Source: Salinisphaera shabanensis E1L3A
Lineage (GTDB): Bacteria > Pseudomonadota > Gammaproteobacteria > Nevskiales > Salinisphaeraceae
Direction of reading: 5' to 3'
Assembly (NCBI RefSeq): GCF_000215955.2
Contig: NZ_AFNV02000018.1
Coordinates: 31,102 to 95,101 of the forward strand
Length of the DNA: 64,000 bases
The notes under the pieces were generated by a model. That model was not told where the DNA came from and ran no database searches. It saw only the letters and a list, made by a program, of their open reading frames with translations. Below, piece after piece: positions 44,701 through 51,527 of this stretch (positions within the stretch are counted from its first letter, which is position 1; each line of letters begins with the position of its first letter). A program made the position numbers and the translations under genes.

Positions 44701-47700
44701 GTGGTCACCCGAAACCACACATAGCTCCGGCGCGTTGATCGCGCTGATCTCGACGCTCTCTTCGAGATACGCCTCTACCGTCTCCGGCGCGGCGTGTACT
44801 GCCAGCATCGCGCCGGCGGGCTGTTCGGCCATTAGCCGTGCGCGGGTTGCGATCAGTTCGCAGGCATCGGCCTCGCTGAACACCCCGGCAAGTACCGCGG
44901 TCGCGAATTCGCCCACACTGTGGCCGACCAGCATATCGGCTTCGATTCCCCAGGCCCGCCACTGATAGGCGAGCGCCAGCTCGATAACGAAAACGGCCGG
45001 CTGGGTAATCGCGGTGTCGGCAAGCTTGCGGGCGGCCTCGGCTTGTACGGACGACTCCGCCAGGATGAGCGTTCGTATATCGAGGCCAAGCGGCGCTTCG
45101 AGATGGGTGGCCAGCCGGTCGACTGTGTCCCGGTAGACGCCCGGCGCCTCGTAGAGCGCGCGCCCCATGCCCGGATATTGAGCGCCCTGGCCCGGCAGCA
45201 CGAAGACTACGGGCGGCGCATCGGCTTCGGTTGCGATCGTCGTTTCGGCACGGCGCGCAGCCCGACCGAGCAATTCGGCGGCCTCCGCCACGCTGCCCGC
45301 CACGACATGGATCCGATGACTCATCTGAGCCCGCCCGACCGCGAGGGTCCAGGCGACATCGGCAAGCACCGTATCGGGATGCGCAGTCAGCCATTCGGCC
45401 AAGGCCGTGCAGCGCTTGGCCAACGCGGTCGGCGTTTTGGCAGATAGCACCAACAGTTGCGGCACACGCGTCGGAGCACTGCTTGCCGGCCGTGGCGGCG
45501 GCTCGGAGACGATCACATGGGCGTTGGTGCCGCCCACCCCGAATGAGGACACGCCGGCAATACGCGGCCGGTCGGGCTGCGACGGCCACGACGTGAGCTG
45601 CTCGACGACTCGGAACGGAGTCGTGGAAAAATCGATACGCGGATTGGGCCGCGTGTAATGCAGGGTGCCCGGCAGGCGCCCTTCCCGAACCGCGTGCACT
45701 ACTTTCACCAGGCCGGCCACGCCGGCGGCAGAGTCAAGATGGCCGACATTCGGCTTGACCGAGCCCAGCCATACCGGCGCGCCCTTCGCGCCGCCGGCGC
45801 GCCAGGCCATCGCCAGACCTTCAACTTCGATCGGGTCGCCCAACGGCGTACCCGTACCGTGGGCTTCGACATAGCTGACTTCGTCGGGGCTGACGCCGGC
45901 CGCCTGCTGTGCCTGATGAATAACGCCCGCCTGGCCCGCGGGGCTGGGCGCGGTGAAACTCATCTTCGCCGCGCCGTCGTTATTGATCGCGCTGCCGCGT
46001 ATCACGGCGAGAATGTCATCGCCGTCGGCCACCGCGTCGTCGTAGCACTTGAGTACCACGGCGCCCAGTCCGCTGGAAAACACCGTGCCACAAGCGCGTT
46101 CGTCGAAGGTGCGCACATGCCCGTCCTGCGAGGCCATGCCACCCTCTTGGGCGAAATATCCCTGCTCCTGTGGCAGACCGATGGAGACACCGCCTGCAAT
46201 CGCCATTCGCGATTCGCCGGCCAGCAGACTCATGCAGGCCTGATGTACCGCCACCAGGCCGGTGGAACAGGCCGTCTGTACGTTGATCGCGGGGCCGGTC
46301 AGGCCAAACTTGTAGGCCGTGCGGGTGGGCAGGTAGTCCTTGTCGTTGGACACCATCGCGGTAAAGCTTTCCACACCGCGAATGCGCACCTGATCGTCGA
46401 TCGCTGCCCGGTCGTGCAATATGTTGTGGAGCAGATACGACTCCAGATAGCCGGCGCCTGCGAACACGCCGACATCGGCGCCGCTGCGGGCCGGATCCAC
46501 ACCGGCCTGTTCGAGCGCAGTCCAGGCCGTTTCCAGCCAGAGTCGTTGCTGCGGGTCGATCAACGCCGCTTCGCGCGGCGTGATGCCGAAGAACGACGCA
46601 TCGAAATATTCGATGTCGTCGAGCACACCGCGTGCGGTCACGAATTCCGGATTCGCCATGAGCGTATCGATGTCCGGCTCGTAGGGGCGCAGCGCCTCGG
46701 CGTCGAAATGGGAGAAGGATTCGACGCCGGCGACCAGATTGGCCCAGAACGCGTCGGTATCGGCGGCGCCGGGGAAACGCCCGGCCATGCCGATGATGGC
46801 GACACGGCGATCGGTAAGCGACGCGCGCGTACGGCGTCGCGCTGCAGTGCGTGCCTCGGCAGGCGCGCGCGTATCCGCACCGGCTGCCAGCCGCTCGGCG
46901 AGCTTACGGATCGTGGCGTACTGGAACAGTTCGGCAATCGAGGGCGCATTGCCGAACTCCTGGGTGATACGCCCGCGTGCCACGACCAGTGACAAGGAAT
47001 CGCCACCGATATCGAAGAAACTGTCGTCGATACCCGGACGCACTGCGCCCGTCACTTCGGTCCAGATGGTCGCCAATGTTTTCTCGATATCACTACGCGG
47101 GGCGATATAGCTGCGCGCACTCACCGACTCGTTCGCCGGGTCGGGCATGGGCAAGCTGCGCCGGTCGATCTTGCCGTTCGCAGTCAATGGAAATACATCC
47201 ATCGGCATATAGACGTTCGGGCACATAACCGACGGCAGGCGCGCATTGGCGTGTGCACGGATCGTGTCTTCATCGAACGCCGCGTTGAGGCGCAGATACG
47301 CAACCAGACGCGGCGTCTGATCGCCGACCAAACGCACAACCGCCTGCTTGACGCTGGCATGGGCGGTCAGCGCCGTTTCGATCTCACCCGGCTCGATACG
47401 ATGGCCGCGTATCTTGATCTGGTCATCGCTGCGCCCAAGGCATTTGAGACGCCCGTTGCCCTCGGCATCGATTTGCCAGCGAGCCAGATCGCCGGTCTTG
47501 TATGTGCGTTCGGGCGCGATATCCGCCGCGGGAGACCAATCGATAAAGGCCGCCGCGCTGCGTTCGGGATCATTCAGATACCCCGCCGCCACGCCGTCGC
47601 CGCCGATATACAGTTCGCCAACCACGCCGGGCGCGACCAGCGCGCCGTTCGTATCAACAACATGACAACGCGTGTTGGCAATCGGCGTGCCGATGCCGAT

Positions 47701-50010
47701 ATCGCTGCTATCGATCACGCGCTCGCAGGTCGACCAGACCGTGGTCTCGGTCGGGCCATACATGTTCCAAAGTGCAAAGTCGCCTTCTGCGGCATCTAGA
47801 AGATCGCGAGCCAGGGCCGCATCCAGCGGCTCGCCGCCCACCAGCGCGACGAATCCTGATGGCGGTGCCCAGTCGGCTAGACGTAGCAGCCGCCAGGTGG
47901 ACGGCGTGGCCTGCAGGCGATTGATGCGGCCCGTATCGATCAGTCGCGCAAGGCGTATGCCGTCGAAAACGTCCTCGTCCTGCGCGACCACCACGCGTGC
48001 GCCGACCAGCAGCGGGCCAAACAGCTCGAGCACTGCAATATCGAAAGACAGCGTGGTGACGGCCAGCCAGCGATTGTCCTTGGCGACGCCCGGTCGCTCG
48101 ATCATCGCCTGCAAGAAGTTCATGACATTGGCGTGGGTAAGGACCACGCCCTTCGGCTGGCCGCTCGAGCCGGAGGTGAAGATCACATACGCGGTGTCGT
48201 GCGGCGCGACCGCGGGTCTGATTACGCTGGCGTCGCCAACGTTTGCCTGCGCCGCATCATCCAGCTCGATGATTGACGGCGTGTTGTCGGGCAGCGCACC
48301 GACCACGGATCGCTGCGTGATGACACAGACCGGCTGCGCGACATCGAATACGCGCGCGAGCCGAGAGCCCGGATGCGTCGGATCACAGGGCACGTACGCT
48401 GCGCCCAGGCGCTGCACGGCCAGCGCCGCGATCACCAGAAATTCCGAGCGTGGCAGGAATATGGCCACATGGTCGTGCGGACGCACGCCGAACGTCGCCA
48501 GGCGCGCCGCCAGCTGGTCGATTGCCGTGTCGAGCGCCGCATAACTCAATTCGCGGCTCTCACAGCACACGGCAATCCGGTCGGGCGCGGTCTTCGCCCA
48601 GGCCGCGACCGTGTCATCGATCTTGCGTTCGTTGGACCAAACCGTGGGCTGTGGCTGCCATTGTTCGATCAGCTGCGTGCGGTCAGCGGTGGCCAACCAT
48701 TCCAGCGATTGCAACGAAACGTCACCGCCCTGCTCGCTCGCCGACTCGGCGAGCCTGACCAGGCGGTCGATCAATCGGTTGGCGGTGGCTTCGTCGAAAC
48801 TCTGCGGGTCGTAGCTGAGATCGAGCTTGAGCTGATCGCCGCCATAGGCAAACAGCGTCAGCGGATAGCCGGTATGACCGCGCAGGTCGAAATGCCAGTC
48901 GTGGCCGCGCTTGCATGGCTCGAGCGCCGCATCGATCGTCTTGTGGTCGTAGATAACGATCGAGTTCAATAGACCGCGGCCGGTGCCCGAGGCGCGCTGA
49001 ATCTCGAGCAGGCCGAGATGCTGATGCCGGTGCGTGCGCCGCTGGTCCTGACGTCGTTCGCGCAAAAACGCGCGCAACGACATATCGGCATCGACGGTCG
49101 CACGCGACGGCGTGGTATTGATGAAAAGCGCCAGAACGCGATCTGCATCGCGCACGCCCCCCAGCCGGCCCGAACGGGTCACCCCATACAGCACATCGCG
49201 CGCGCCAGTATGGCGCCAGAGCAGAATAGCCCACAGCCCTTCGACCAGGGCGGGCCATCCGATGCCGCGCTCGCCGACGAGTGCGCTCAAGCGTGCGGTG
49301 GTTGCGGCATCCAGATGCCGGATCACGCGCTCGGAACGGGGCACGGTCGCAAAATCCGGGCTCGAGCCGTTACCAAGCCCCTGCAACAGGGGCGCGCTCG
49401 GTGCGTCGCGCAAGTAGTCACGCCAGAAACGACGGTCCGGCTCGGTGTCTCGCGTTGCGTGCCATTCGAATAGTGCGTTCGGCGATTGCGGCGGCGCCAG
49501 ATCGGGGGCCGGAGCACCGCGTGCGAACGCATCGTAGTACTGGAAGAACTCGTTGATGGTGAGCACGGATCCGCGCCCGTCCATAATCACGTGATGGAAC
49601 GACCAAAGCAGACGCCATTCGTCACCACCGAGATCCAGAACGGTAAAACGAAATACGGGCGCAACAGCCAGGTCGATCGGTTTGTGGAAATCGGCGTCGG
49701 TGAACGCCTCCACCTCGGCCGCGGACCAGGCGCTTGCATCGTGGATTTGTAGCGAAAGCTCGGCGGTGTCCTGCACGATTCGCCGCGCGGTACCGTCTGG
49801 CTGCCAGTCATAACGTGCGCGCAACAGTTCGTGCCGGGCGATCAACGCGCGCCACGCAGCAGCGAAAGCCTCGGGGTCGAAGCGTTCGTTGAGCCGAACC
49901 ACGAACTGTTCGACATTGATCGGCGAATCCGGTGCGGCGATCGCCTGCAGGATCATGCCGCGTTGCGTTGGCGTGGGTATGGACTTTGCGATGTCGCGTG
50001 GCGCACTCAT
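38740..50010 (-). CDS. Hybrid NRPS-PKS megasynthase with internal aminotransferase (C-A-T-KS-AT-ACP-AMT-C-A-T)
   Basis: A 3,756-residue assembly line. Domains with key residues (approximate): C1 1-440, HHVIMDG at 139-145; A1 455-955, TSGSSGQPKG from 612; T1 with Ser1005 in GGDSL; KS 1065-1490, Cys1248 in TACSTG plus EAHGTGT and KPNVGH; AT 1600-1900, Ser1698 in GHSVGE and a malonyl-type HAFHS; ACP with Ser2024 in LGMDSM; a Pro/Ala-rich linker; class III aminotransferase 2205-2640, PLP Lys2490 in YGKILGGG; C2 2680-3105, HHLVCDG from 2817; A2 3125-3610, TSGSTGRPKG from 3280; T2 with Ser3664 in GGHSL; a Ser/Asp-rich tail. There is no ketoreductase, thioesterase or reductase. The start has no Shine-Dalgarno and overlaps the stop of a 31-codon ORF. 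The expected unit is acyl, residue 1, malonyl with a beta-amino group, residue 2. The product is unknown. Confidence 0.95.
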   Translation of the reverse strand: MSAPRDIAKSIPTPTQRGMILQAIAAPDSPINVEQFVVRLNERFDPEAFAAAWRALIARHELLRARYDWQPDGTARRIVQDTAELSLQIHDASAWSAAEVEAFTDADFHKPIDLAVAPVFRFTVLDLGGDEWRLLWSFHHVIMDGRGSVLTINEFFQYYDAFARGAPAPDLAPPQSPNALFEWHATRDTEPDRRFWRDYLRDAPSAPLLQGLGNGSSPDFATVPRSERVIRHLDAATTARLSALVGERGIGWPALVEGLWAILLWRHTGARDVLYGVTRSGRLGGVRDADRVLALFINTTPSRATVDADMSLRAFLRERRQDQRRTHRHQHLGLLEIQRASGTGRGLLNSIVIYDHKTIDAALEPCKRGHDWHFDLRGHTGYPLTLFAYGGDQLKLDLSYDPQSFDEATANRLIDRLVRLAESASEQGGDVSLQSLEWLATADRTQLIEQWQPQPTVWSNERKIDDTVAAWAKTAPDRIAVCCESRELSYAALDTAIDQLAARLATFGVRPHDHVAIFLPRSEFLVIAALAVQRLGAAYVPCDPTHPGSRLARVFDVAQPVCVITQRSVVGALPDNTPSIIELDDAAQANVGDASVIRPAVAPHDTAYVIFTSGSSGQPKGVVLTHANVMNFLQAMIERPGVAKDNRWLAVTTLSFDIAVLELFGPLLVGARVVVAQDEDVFDGIRLARLIDTGRINRLQATPSTWRLLRLADWAPPSGFVALVGGEPLDAALARDLLDAAEGDFALWNMYGPTETTVWSTCERVIDSSDIGIGTPIANTRCHVVDTNGALVAPGVVGELYIGGDGVAAGYLNDPERSAAAFIDWSPAADIAPERTYKTGDLARWQIDAEGNGRLKCLGRSDDQIKIRGHRIEPGEIETALTAHASVKQAVVRLVGDQTPRLVAYLRLNAAFDEDTIRAHANARLPSVMCPNVYMPMDVFPLTANGKIDRRSLPMPDPANESVSARSYIAPRSDIEKTLATIWTEVTGAVRPGIDDSFFDIGGDSLSLVVARGRITQEFGNAPSIAELFQYATIRKLAERLAAGADTRAPAEARTAARRRTRASLTDRRVAIIGMAGRFPGAADTDAFWANLVAGVESFSHFDAEALRPYEPDIDTLMANPEFVTARGVLDDIEYFDASFFGITPREAALIDPQQRLWLETAWTALEQAGVDPARSGADVGVFAGAGYLESYLLHNILHDRAAIDDQVRIRGVESFTAMVSNDKDYLPTRTAYKFGLTGPAINVQTACSTGLVAVHQACMSLLAGESRMAIAGGVSIGLPQEQGYFAQEGGMASQDGHVRTFDERACGTVFSSGLGAVVLKCYDDAVADGDDILAVIRGSAINNDGAAKMSFTAPSPAGQAGVIHQAQQAAGVSPDEVSYVEAHGTGTPLGDPIEVEGLAMAWRAGGAKGAPVWLGSVKPNVGHLDSAAGVAGLVKVVHAVREGRLPGTLHYTRPNPRIDFSTTPFRVVEQLTSWPSQPDRPRIAGVSSFGVGGTNAHVIVSEPPPRPASSAPTRVPQLLVLSAKTPTALAKRCTALAEWLTAHPDTVLADVAWTLAVGRAQMSHRIHVVAGSVAEAAELLGRAARRAETTIATEADAPPVVFVLPGQGAQYPGMGRALYEAPGVYRDTVDRLATHLEAPLGLDIRTLILAESSVQAEAARKLADTAITQPAVFVIELALAYQWRAWGIEADMLVGHSVGEFATAVLAGVFSEADACELIATRARLMAEQPAGAMLAVHAAPETVEAYLEESVEISAINAPELCVVSGDHDMIDALATRLEKVDIRHTRLATSHAFHSRAMTPAMAPLEEAVAAIKRAPAQRPIVSTLTGELLDADDMQAPDYWSRQMRSAVRFSAAIESVRNATRPVFIECGPGGQLTSAIGQQEPGDSPLIAIPSQPGARDETPADVALLKALGALWQAGVTPDWHAVFECDVAPRQRLHLPTYPFERQRYWIDPPQRVSPQAGPQMIPSVASSAPSEPVAAVPDRLPELRARLRTLFHDLSGIDIVDDLATKTFAGLGMDSMFLTQVAAEISRDFGVNIRFRDLLERVETLDALAAHLDAEMPAPVAPTPAQPEQAPAHSAPQSVAPVQPAVSTPSQPSWPQAAASTAAAPATSETHRIVEQQLALMQQQLALLGAAPSPTTPNTPPPATPPSGSHASATASSAPAPAGGTQISLNGRGQGAQSNMANGRFGPYRPLASAMTTALTAEQRRFIDTLTQRLVERTPASRALAESGRQHLADPRHVVGFHRDWKGLTYQIAMCASDGARVTDIDGNDYIDLTMSLGVAFLGHGHPAVRQAVHAQLDRGMELGPQAEAAPRVAERLCRLTGHERATFTSTGSEAVMAALRCARTVTGRQTIVYFSGDYHGTFDEVLGRAHVSNDELSTRPGAPGVAAHAVDDVIVLDYDSPASLSILRERAGQIAAVLVEPVQSRHPDRQPAAFVREVREITERAGAALILDEMITGFRCALGGLNALWGIRADMCTYGKILGGGLPIGALAGSARWLDSIDGGDWRFDDDSVPEAPMTFFAGTHVRHPLAIAAADVVLDWLETDAGASQRRLDKATAAFAERINTAMEQGGVPLRIRYFSSWFRFDTPPDQPLAALLAPWLIAHGVYVRDWAQNCFFSIAHTEQDIDTIERAIRAGVDALVRVGALPGEPSGETDASAAVEVGASAGLAMGESMPLIEAQREIWLAQQVDPDVAPAYNQVCRLTLEGPLDKAAFAAAVEAAAARHESLSLRFSPDGESQYRPVDPRVVRLEWVDDRDEAQPQAAADQAIDAMSDPILDLSDPDTALAVLVVHQVAADLHVIGVLLHHLVCDGWSSMLFFRDLGALYAAHVADTDASLPEPVPFSRHVAQQMARDFAPDLAWWRELYATAPPELTLPTRAARPEQRQAAGHTTRHQISNALIERITAAATERSTTRFALTLAAFAALIMRLSGQRDIVVAMPVAGQVLEGETELFGHCVQTLPLRLTAAENASFDDLLGTVRQAISAASDHAGATYGQIVREVAGPRDPSRLPLAEIMFNCAPDDGPPVLPGLKSAIDEPAKTATQFDLHFDLEIGADGWWIDCDYATALFDVDMITRWLNDYESVLAAIVDEPSIAIDALPVQAAVRDDPGARFNPPPLAIEPDVDLVVALRRGAAAGRNTIAVAHASGDWDYDRLGSASDRIAAALAERGIGPGQRVGLCARRTPAMIAGLIGILKAGAAYLPMDPSYPLERLLFTAQDSGVALTLVDDNDLPLGETPTLTLDSAMAATGAVPQIPVDSEREVYVIYTSGSTGRPKGVSVRHRNVLALLAWAEQAMSNDEIERMLAATSICFDVSVFELFVPLCRGKTIVLVDDLLALVTPPETPPTTVGGVPSALSALLRHVDLPASVRTVVPAGEPLRRDLVARLFAQPGVTRVMECYGPTESTVFATSSERQVDGPETIGPPIAGWRAQIVDAQDRPVAIGEVGELLIGGAGVASGYVGRPDLTAERFVPDPDGEPGARRYRSGDMCRWRSDGQIEFVGRADTQVKLRGYRIELGEIESVLTRHPAVENAVVGVRCVGEGDDQLIAWWQPAAGQENVTPTTLRRYLRDHLPLYMVAQQFVVQTQWPRLANGKIDRNALVDPFTKPSAAPALTQPNPDAIAAMTALWSQALGHDVSPGPQDTFIDMGGHSLLAVRAVATARERHGVEVPVRAMMLDSLGQLAMRLAQAENAGAASSADESTADAAAPDDQTRSTSQHTDDAAREPGERRSGLMARLGLSRPS

Positions 50011-50102
50011 AGCTTGCTGGTCGCCAGCTGAAGCTGCCCCGCCGCACGCTCTCGCGTCACCCAGCCGAGCGACGCGTGGTGCGCACCGTGCTTTATCGTC
50101 AT
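50007..50102 (-). CDS. Candidate 31-residue leader ORF coupled to the megasynthase
   Basis: A short ORF (starts MTIKHGAHHASLGWV, ends LQLATSKL) has GGAG seven bases before its ATG. Its TGA overlaps the megasynthase ATG (ATGA). The megasynthase start has no Shine-Dalgarno of its own, so translational coupling through this ORF is plausible. It is not an MbtH protein (too short, no family motif) and I recognise no family. It could be a coupling peptide only, or an artefact of a short open frame. Confidence 0.4.
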   Translation of the reverse strand: MTIKHGAHHASLGWVTRERAAGQLQLATSKL

Positions 50103-50519
50103 GCCCCTACTCCAAATGCCCCGATACGTGCGGTTCGATCCCGCATACAAGTCGATCGCGGTAACGTCTAATTGTGCCTAAACGCTATCGACCTAAGGCC
50201 GCTTCACTTGAGACCTACATATGAGATCGAGTCGATGTGTTGCCTATTGCAAACACGCCCCCGCCGAGAATGAACCGGGCGACATGCCCTGCATCGTAAC
50301 CGGCTATGTGAGGCATTATGAACCGAGCCGTGGCTTGCATCACGCACAACACCCGAGGATGCAGTGTACTGCGCGCCGACGCGGCGTTGGCTTGCCCGTG
50401 AGGCAGTGGCGGGGCCGGTTGAACATCGATGACGGGTGCCTTCACAGGAACGACGGGCACAAAAAAAGCCCGTCAACGCGGGCTTGGGCAAGCATCTTCA
50501 GTACTTTCGGCGATTGATA
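50103..50519. other. 417-base region between the megasynthase and the tRNA genes
   Basis: No convincing gene is present. The right end holds the terminator of the tRNA-Cys transcript (50461-50485). The left part must contain the megasynthase promoter on the minus strand, but I find no hexamer pair worth calling. ORFs of 81-98 codons crossing this region lack ribosome-binding sites or run through the terminator. Confidence 0.6.
50461..50485 (-). terminator. Intrinsic terminator of the tRNA-Gly/tRNA-Cys unit
   Basis: On the minus strand a 7-bp stem (AAGCCCG with CGGGCTT, 6-base loop) runs straight into seven T residues, 35 bases after tRNA-Cys. This is a textbook Rho-independent terminator. 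Confidence 0.85.
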
Positions 50520-50593
50520 TGGAGGCCAGGCCCGGAATCGAACCGAGGTACGCGGCTTTGCAGGCCGCTGCATCACCACTCTGCCACCTGGCC
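50520..50593 (-). tRNA. tRNA-Cys (anticodon GCA)
   Basis: 74 bases with encoded CCA. The acceptor stem GGCCAGG pairs with CCTGGCC, the discriminator is U (typical of tRNA-Cys), the anticodon loop CTGCAAA gives GCA, and the T-arm carries GGTTCGATTCC. It follows tRNA-Gly on the same strand, the usual neighbour downstream of uvrC-pgsA. Confidence 0.96.
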
Positions 50594-50627
50594 GGTCGCA
50601 TACATCCGGAGACGCGGATGCTGATAA

Positions 50628-50656
50628 AGAAAAACCCCGACCGCCGGGCCGAGGTT
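50628..50656 (-). terminator. Hairpin with T-tract between tRNA-Gly and tRNA-Cys
   Basis: On the minus strand a 10-bp stem (AACCTCGGCC with GGTCGGGGTT, two G-T pairs, 4-base loop) is followed by TTT, C and TTT. It lies 16 bases after tRNA-Gly. It may terminate part of the transcripts or serve as a processing site, since tRNA-Cys has no obvious promoter of its own. Confidence 0.6.
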
Positions 50657-50671
50657 TCGGCAATGTCTATT

Positions 50672-50746
50672 TGGAGCGGGAAACGAGATTCGAACTCGCG
50701 ACCCCAACCTTGGCAAGGTTGTGCTCTACCACTGAGCTATTCCCGC
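50672..50746 (-). tRNA. tRNA-Gly (anticodon GCC)
   Basis: 75 bases with encoded CCA. The acceptor stem GCGGGAA pairs with TTCCCGC, the D-arm is GCTCAGTGGTAGAGC, the anticodon loop TTGCCAA gives GCC, and the T-arm carries AGTTCGAATCT. It is the first gene of the tRNA unit. Confidence 0.97.
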
Positions 50747-50762
50747 GCCGTTGAGAGTGCGT

Positions 50763-50790
50763 ATTCTAGGCAGAAAAGAACGGGTGTCAA
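50763..50790 (-). promoter_or_regulatory. Strong sigma-70 promoter for tRNA-Gly-tRNA-Cys
   Basis: The minus strand has a perfect TTGACA (50785-50790), a 16-base spacer and TAGAAT (50763-50768, 5 of 6 matches), ending 16 bases before the tRNA-Gly 5' end. A GC-rich stretch between the -10 and the tRNA resembles a stringent discriminator. Confidence 0.8.
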
Positions 50791-50933
50791 CCCATATCGG
50801 CAAACGATTTTTTGTCGACCTGATGGTGGCCTGAATCGCCACTGTTGCACTGGCCCGCCCAGCCGCGTCACGAAGCGATTTTCCGTCGCATGAGTCACGA
50901 CCGCGAGCCGCGTAGGTTTAAAGCGTTGGCTGG

Positions 50934-51485
50934 TTAGCGTTCCATGCTCAAGCGCGGCCAAGCCTGACGCAGGTAGATAACCATCGACCAGAGCGTGAGC
51001 GCTGCGGAAATGATCAGCAGGACAACTCCGAACAGATAGATCCCGCTGCGCTGTACCAAGTCAAACAACATGCAGAAGATCGCGGCCATCTGAATCGCGG
51101 TCTTGTATTTACCCAGAGAACCCACGGCAACCACGCCGCGCTCGCCCAGTTCGGCCATCCATTCGCGCAGCGCCGATACGGTGAGCTCACGGCCTACGAT
51201 CACCGTGGCCGACAATGCAATGTAATAGTGTGGATCGCGATAGACGAGCATTACCAGCACGGCACAGACGATCAACTTGTCGGCAACCGGGTCGAGAAAG
51301 GCGCCAAACGCCGAAGTCTGATTCCACCGTCGGGCCAGGTGCCCGTCGAGCCAGTCGGTGGCCAGTGCGATACCGAACAGAATCGCGGCAACGATGTTCG
51401 CGCTCGGCAACGGCACGAACATGAGCGCCACCACGAACGGGATGAGGATCAAGCGAAACAGGGTCAGCCAGATGGGCAGGTTCAA
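50934..51485 (-). CDS. pgsA: CDP-diacylglycerol-glycerol-3-phosphate 3-phosphatidyltransferase
   Basis: This enzyme makes phosphatidylglycerol-phosphate, the committed step to phosphatidylglycerol and cardiolipin, in the inner membrane. It has 183 residues and four to five helices. The CDP-alcohol phosphatidyltransferase motif (D-x2-DG-x2-AR-x8-G-x3-D-x3-D) is complete: DWLDGHLARR, then GAFLDPVADK (about 44-70). It lies 42 bases after uvrC, the common proteobacterial order. Confidence 0.95.
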   Translation of the reverse strand: MNLPIWLTLFRLILIPFVVALMFVPLPSANIVAAILFGIALATDWLDGHLARRWNQTSAFGAFLDPVADKLIVCAVLVMLVYRDPHYYIALSATVIVGRELTVSALREWMAELGERGVVAVGSLGKYKTAIQMAAIFCMLFDLVQRSGIYLFGVVLLIISAALTLWSMVIYLRQAWPRLSMER

Positions 51486-51527
51486 GCGTTTCTCCTCGCG
51501 GGCCGCGCGGGCCGAATGGCGCCGTCG

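Noticed and set aside
50204..50517. Possible small genes of 81-98 codons between the megasynthase and tRNA-Cys
   Set aside because: They lack ribosome-binding sites, the plus-strand one crosses a clear terminator and tracks no known family, and composition resembles intergenic shadow.
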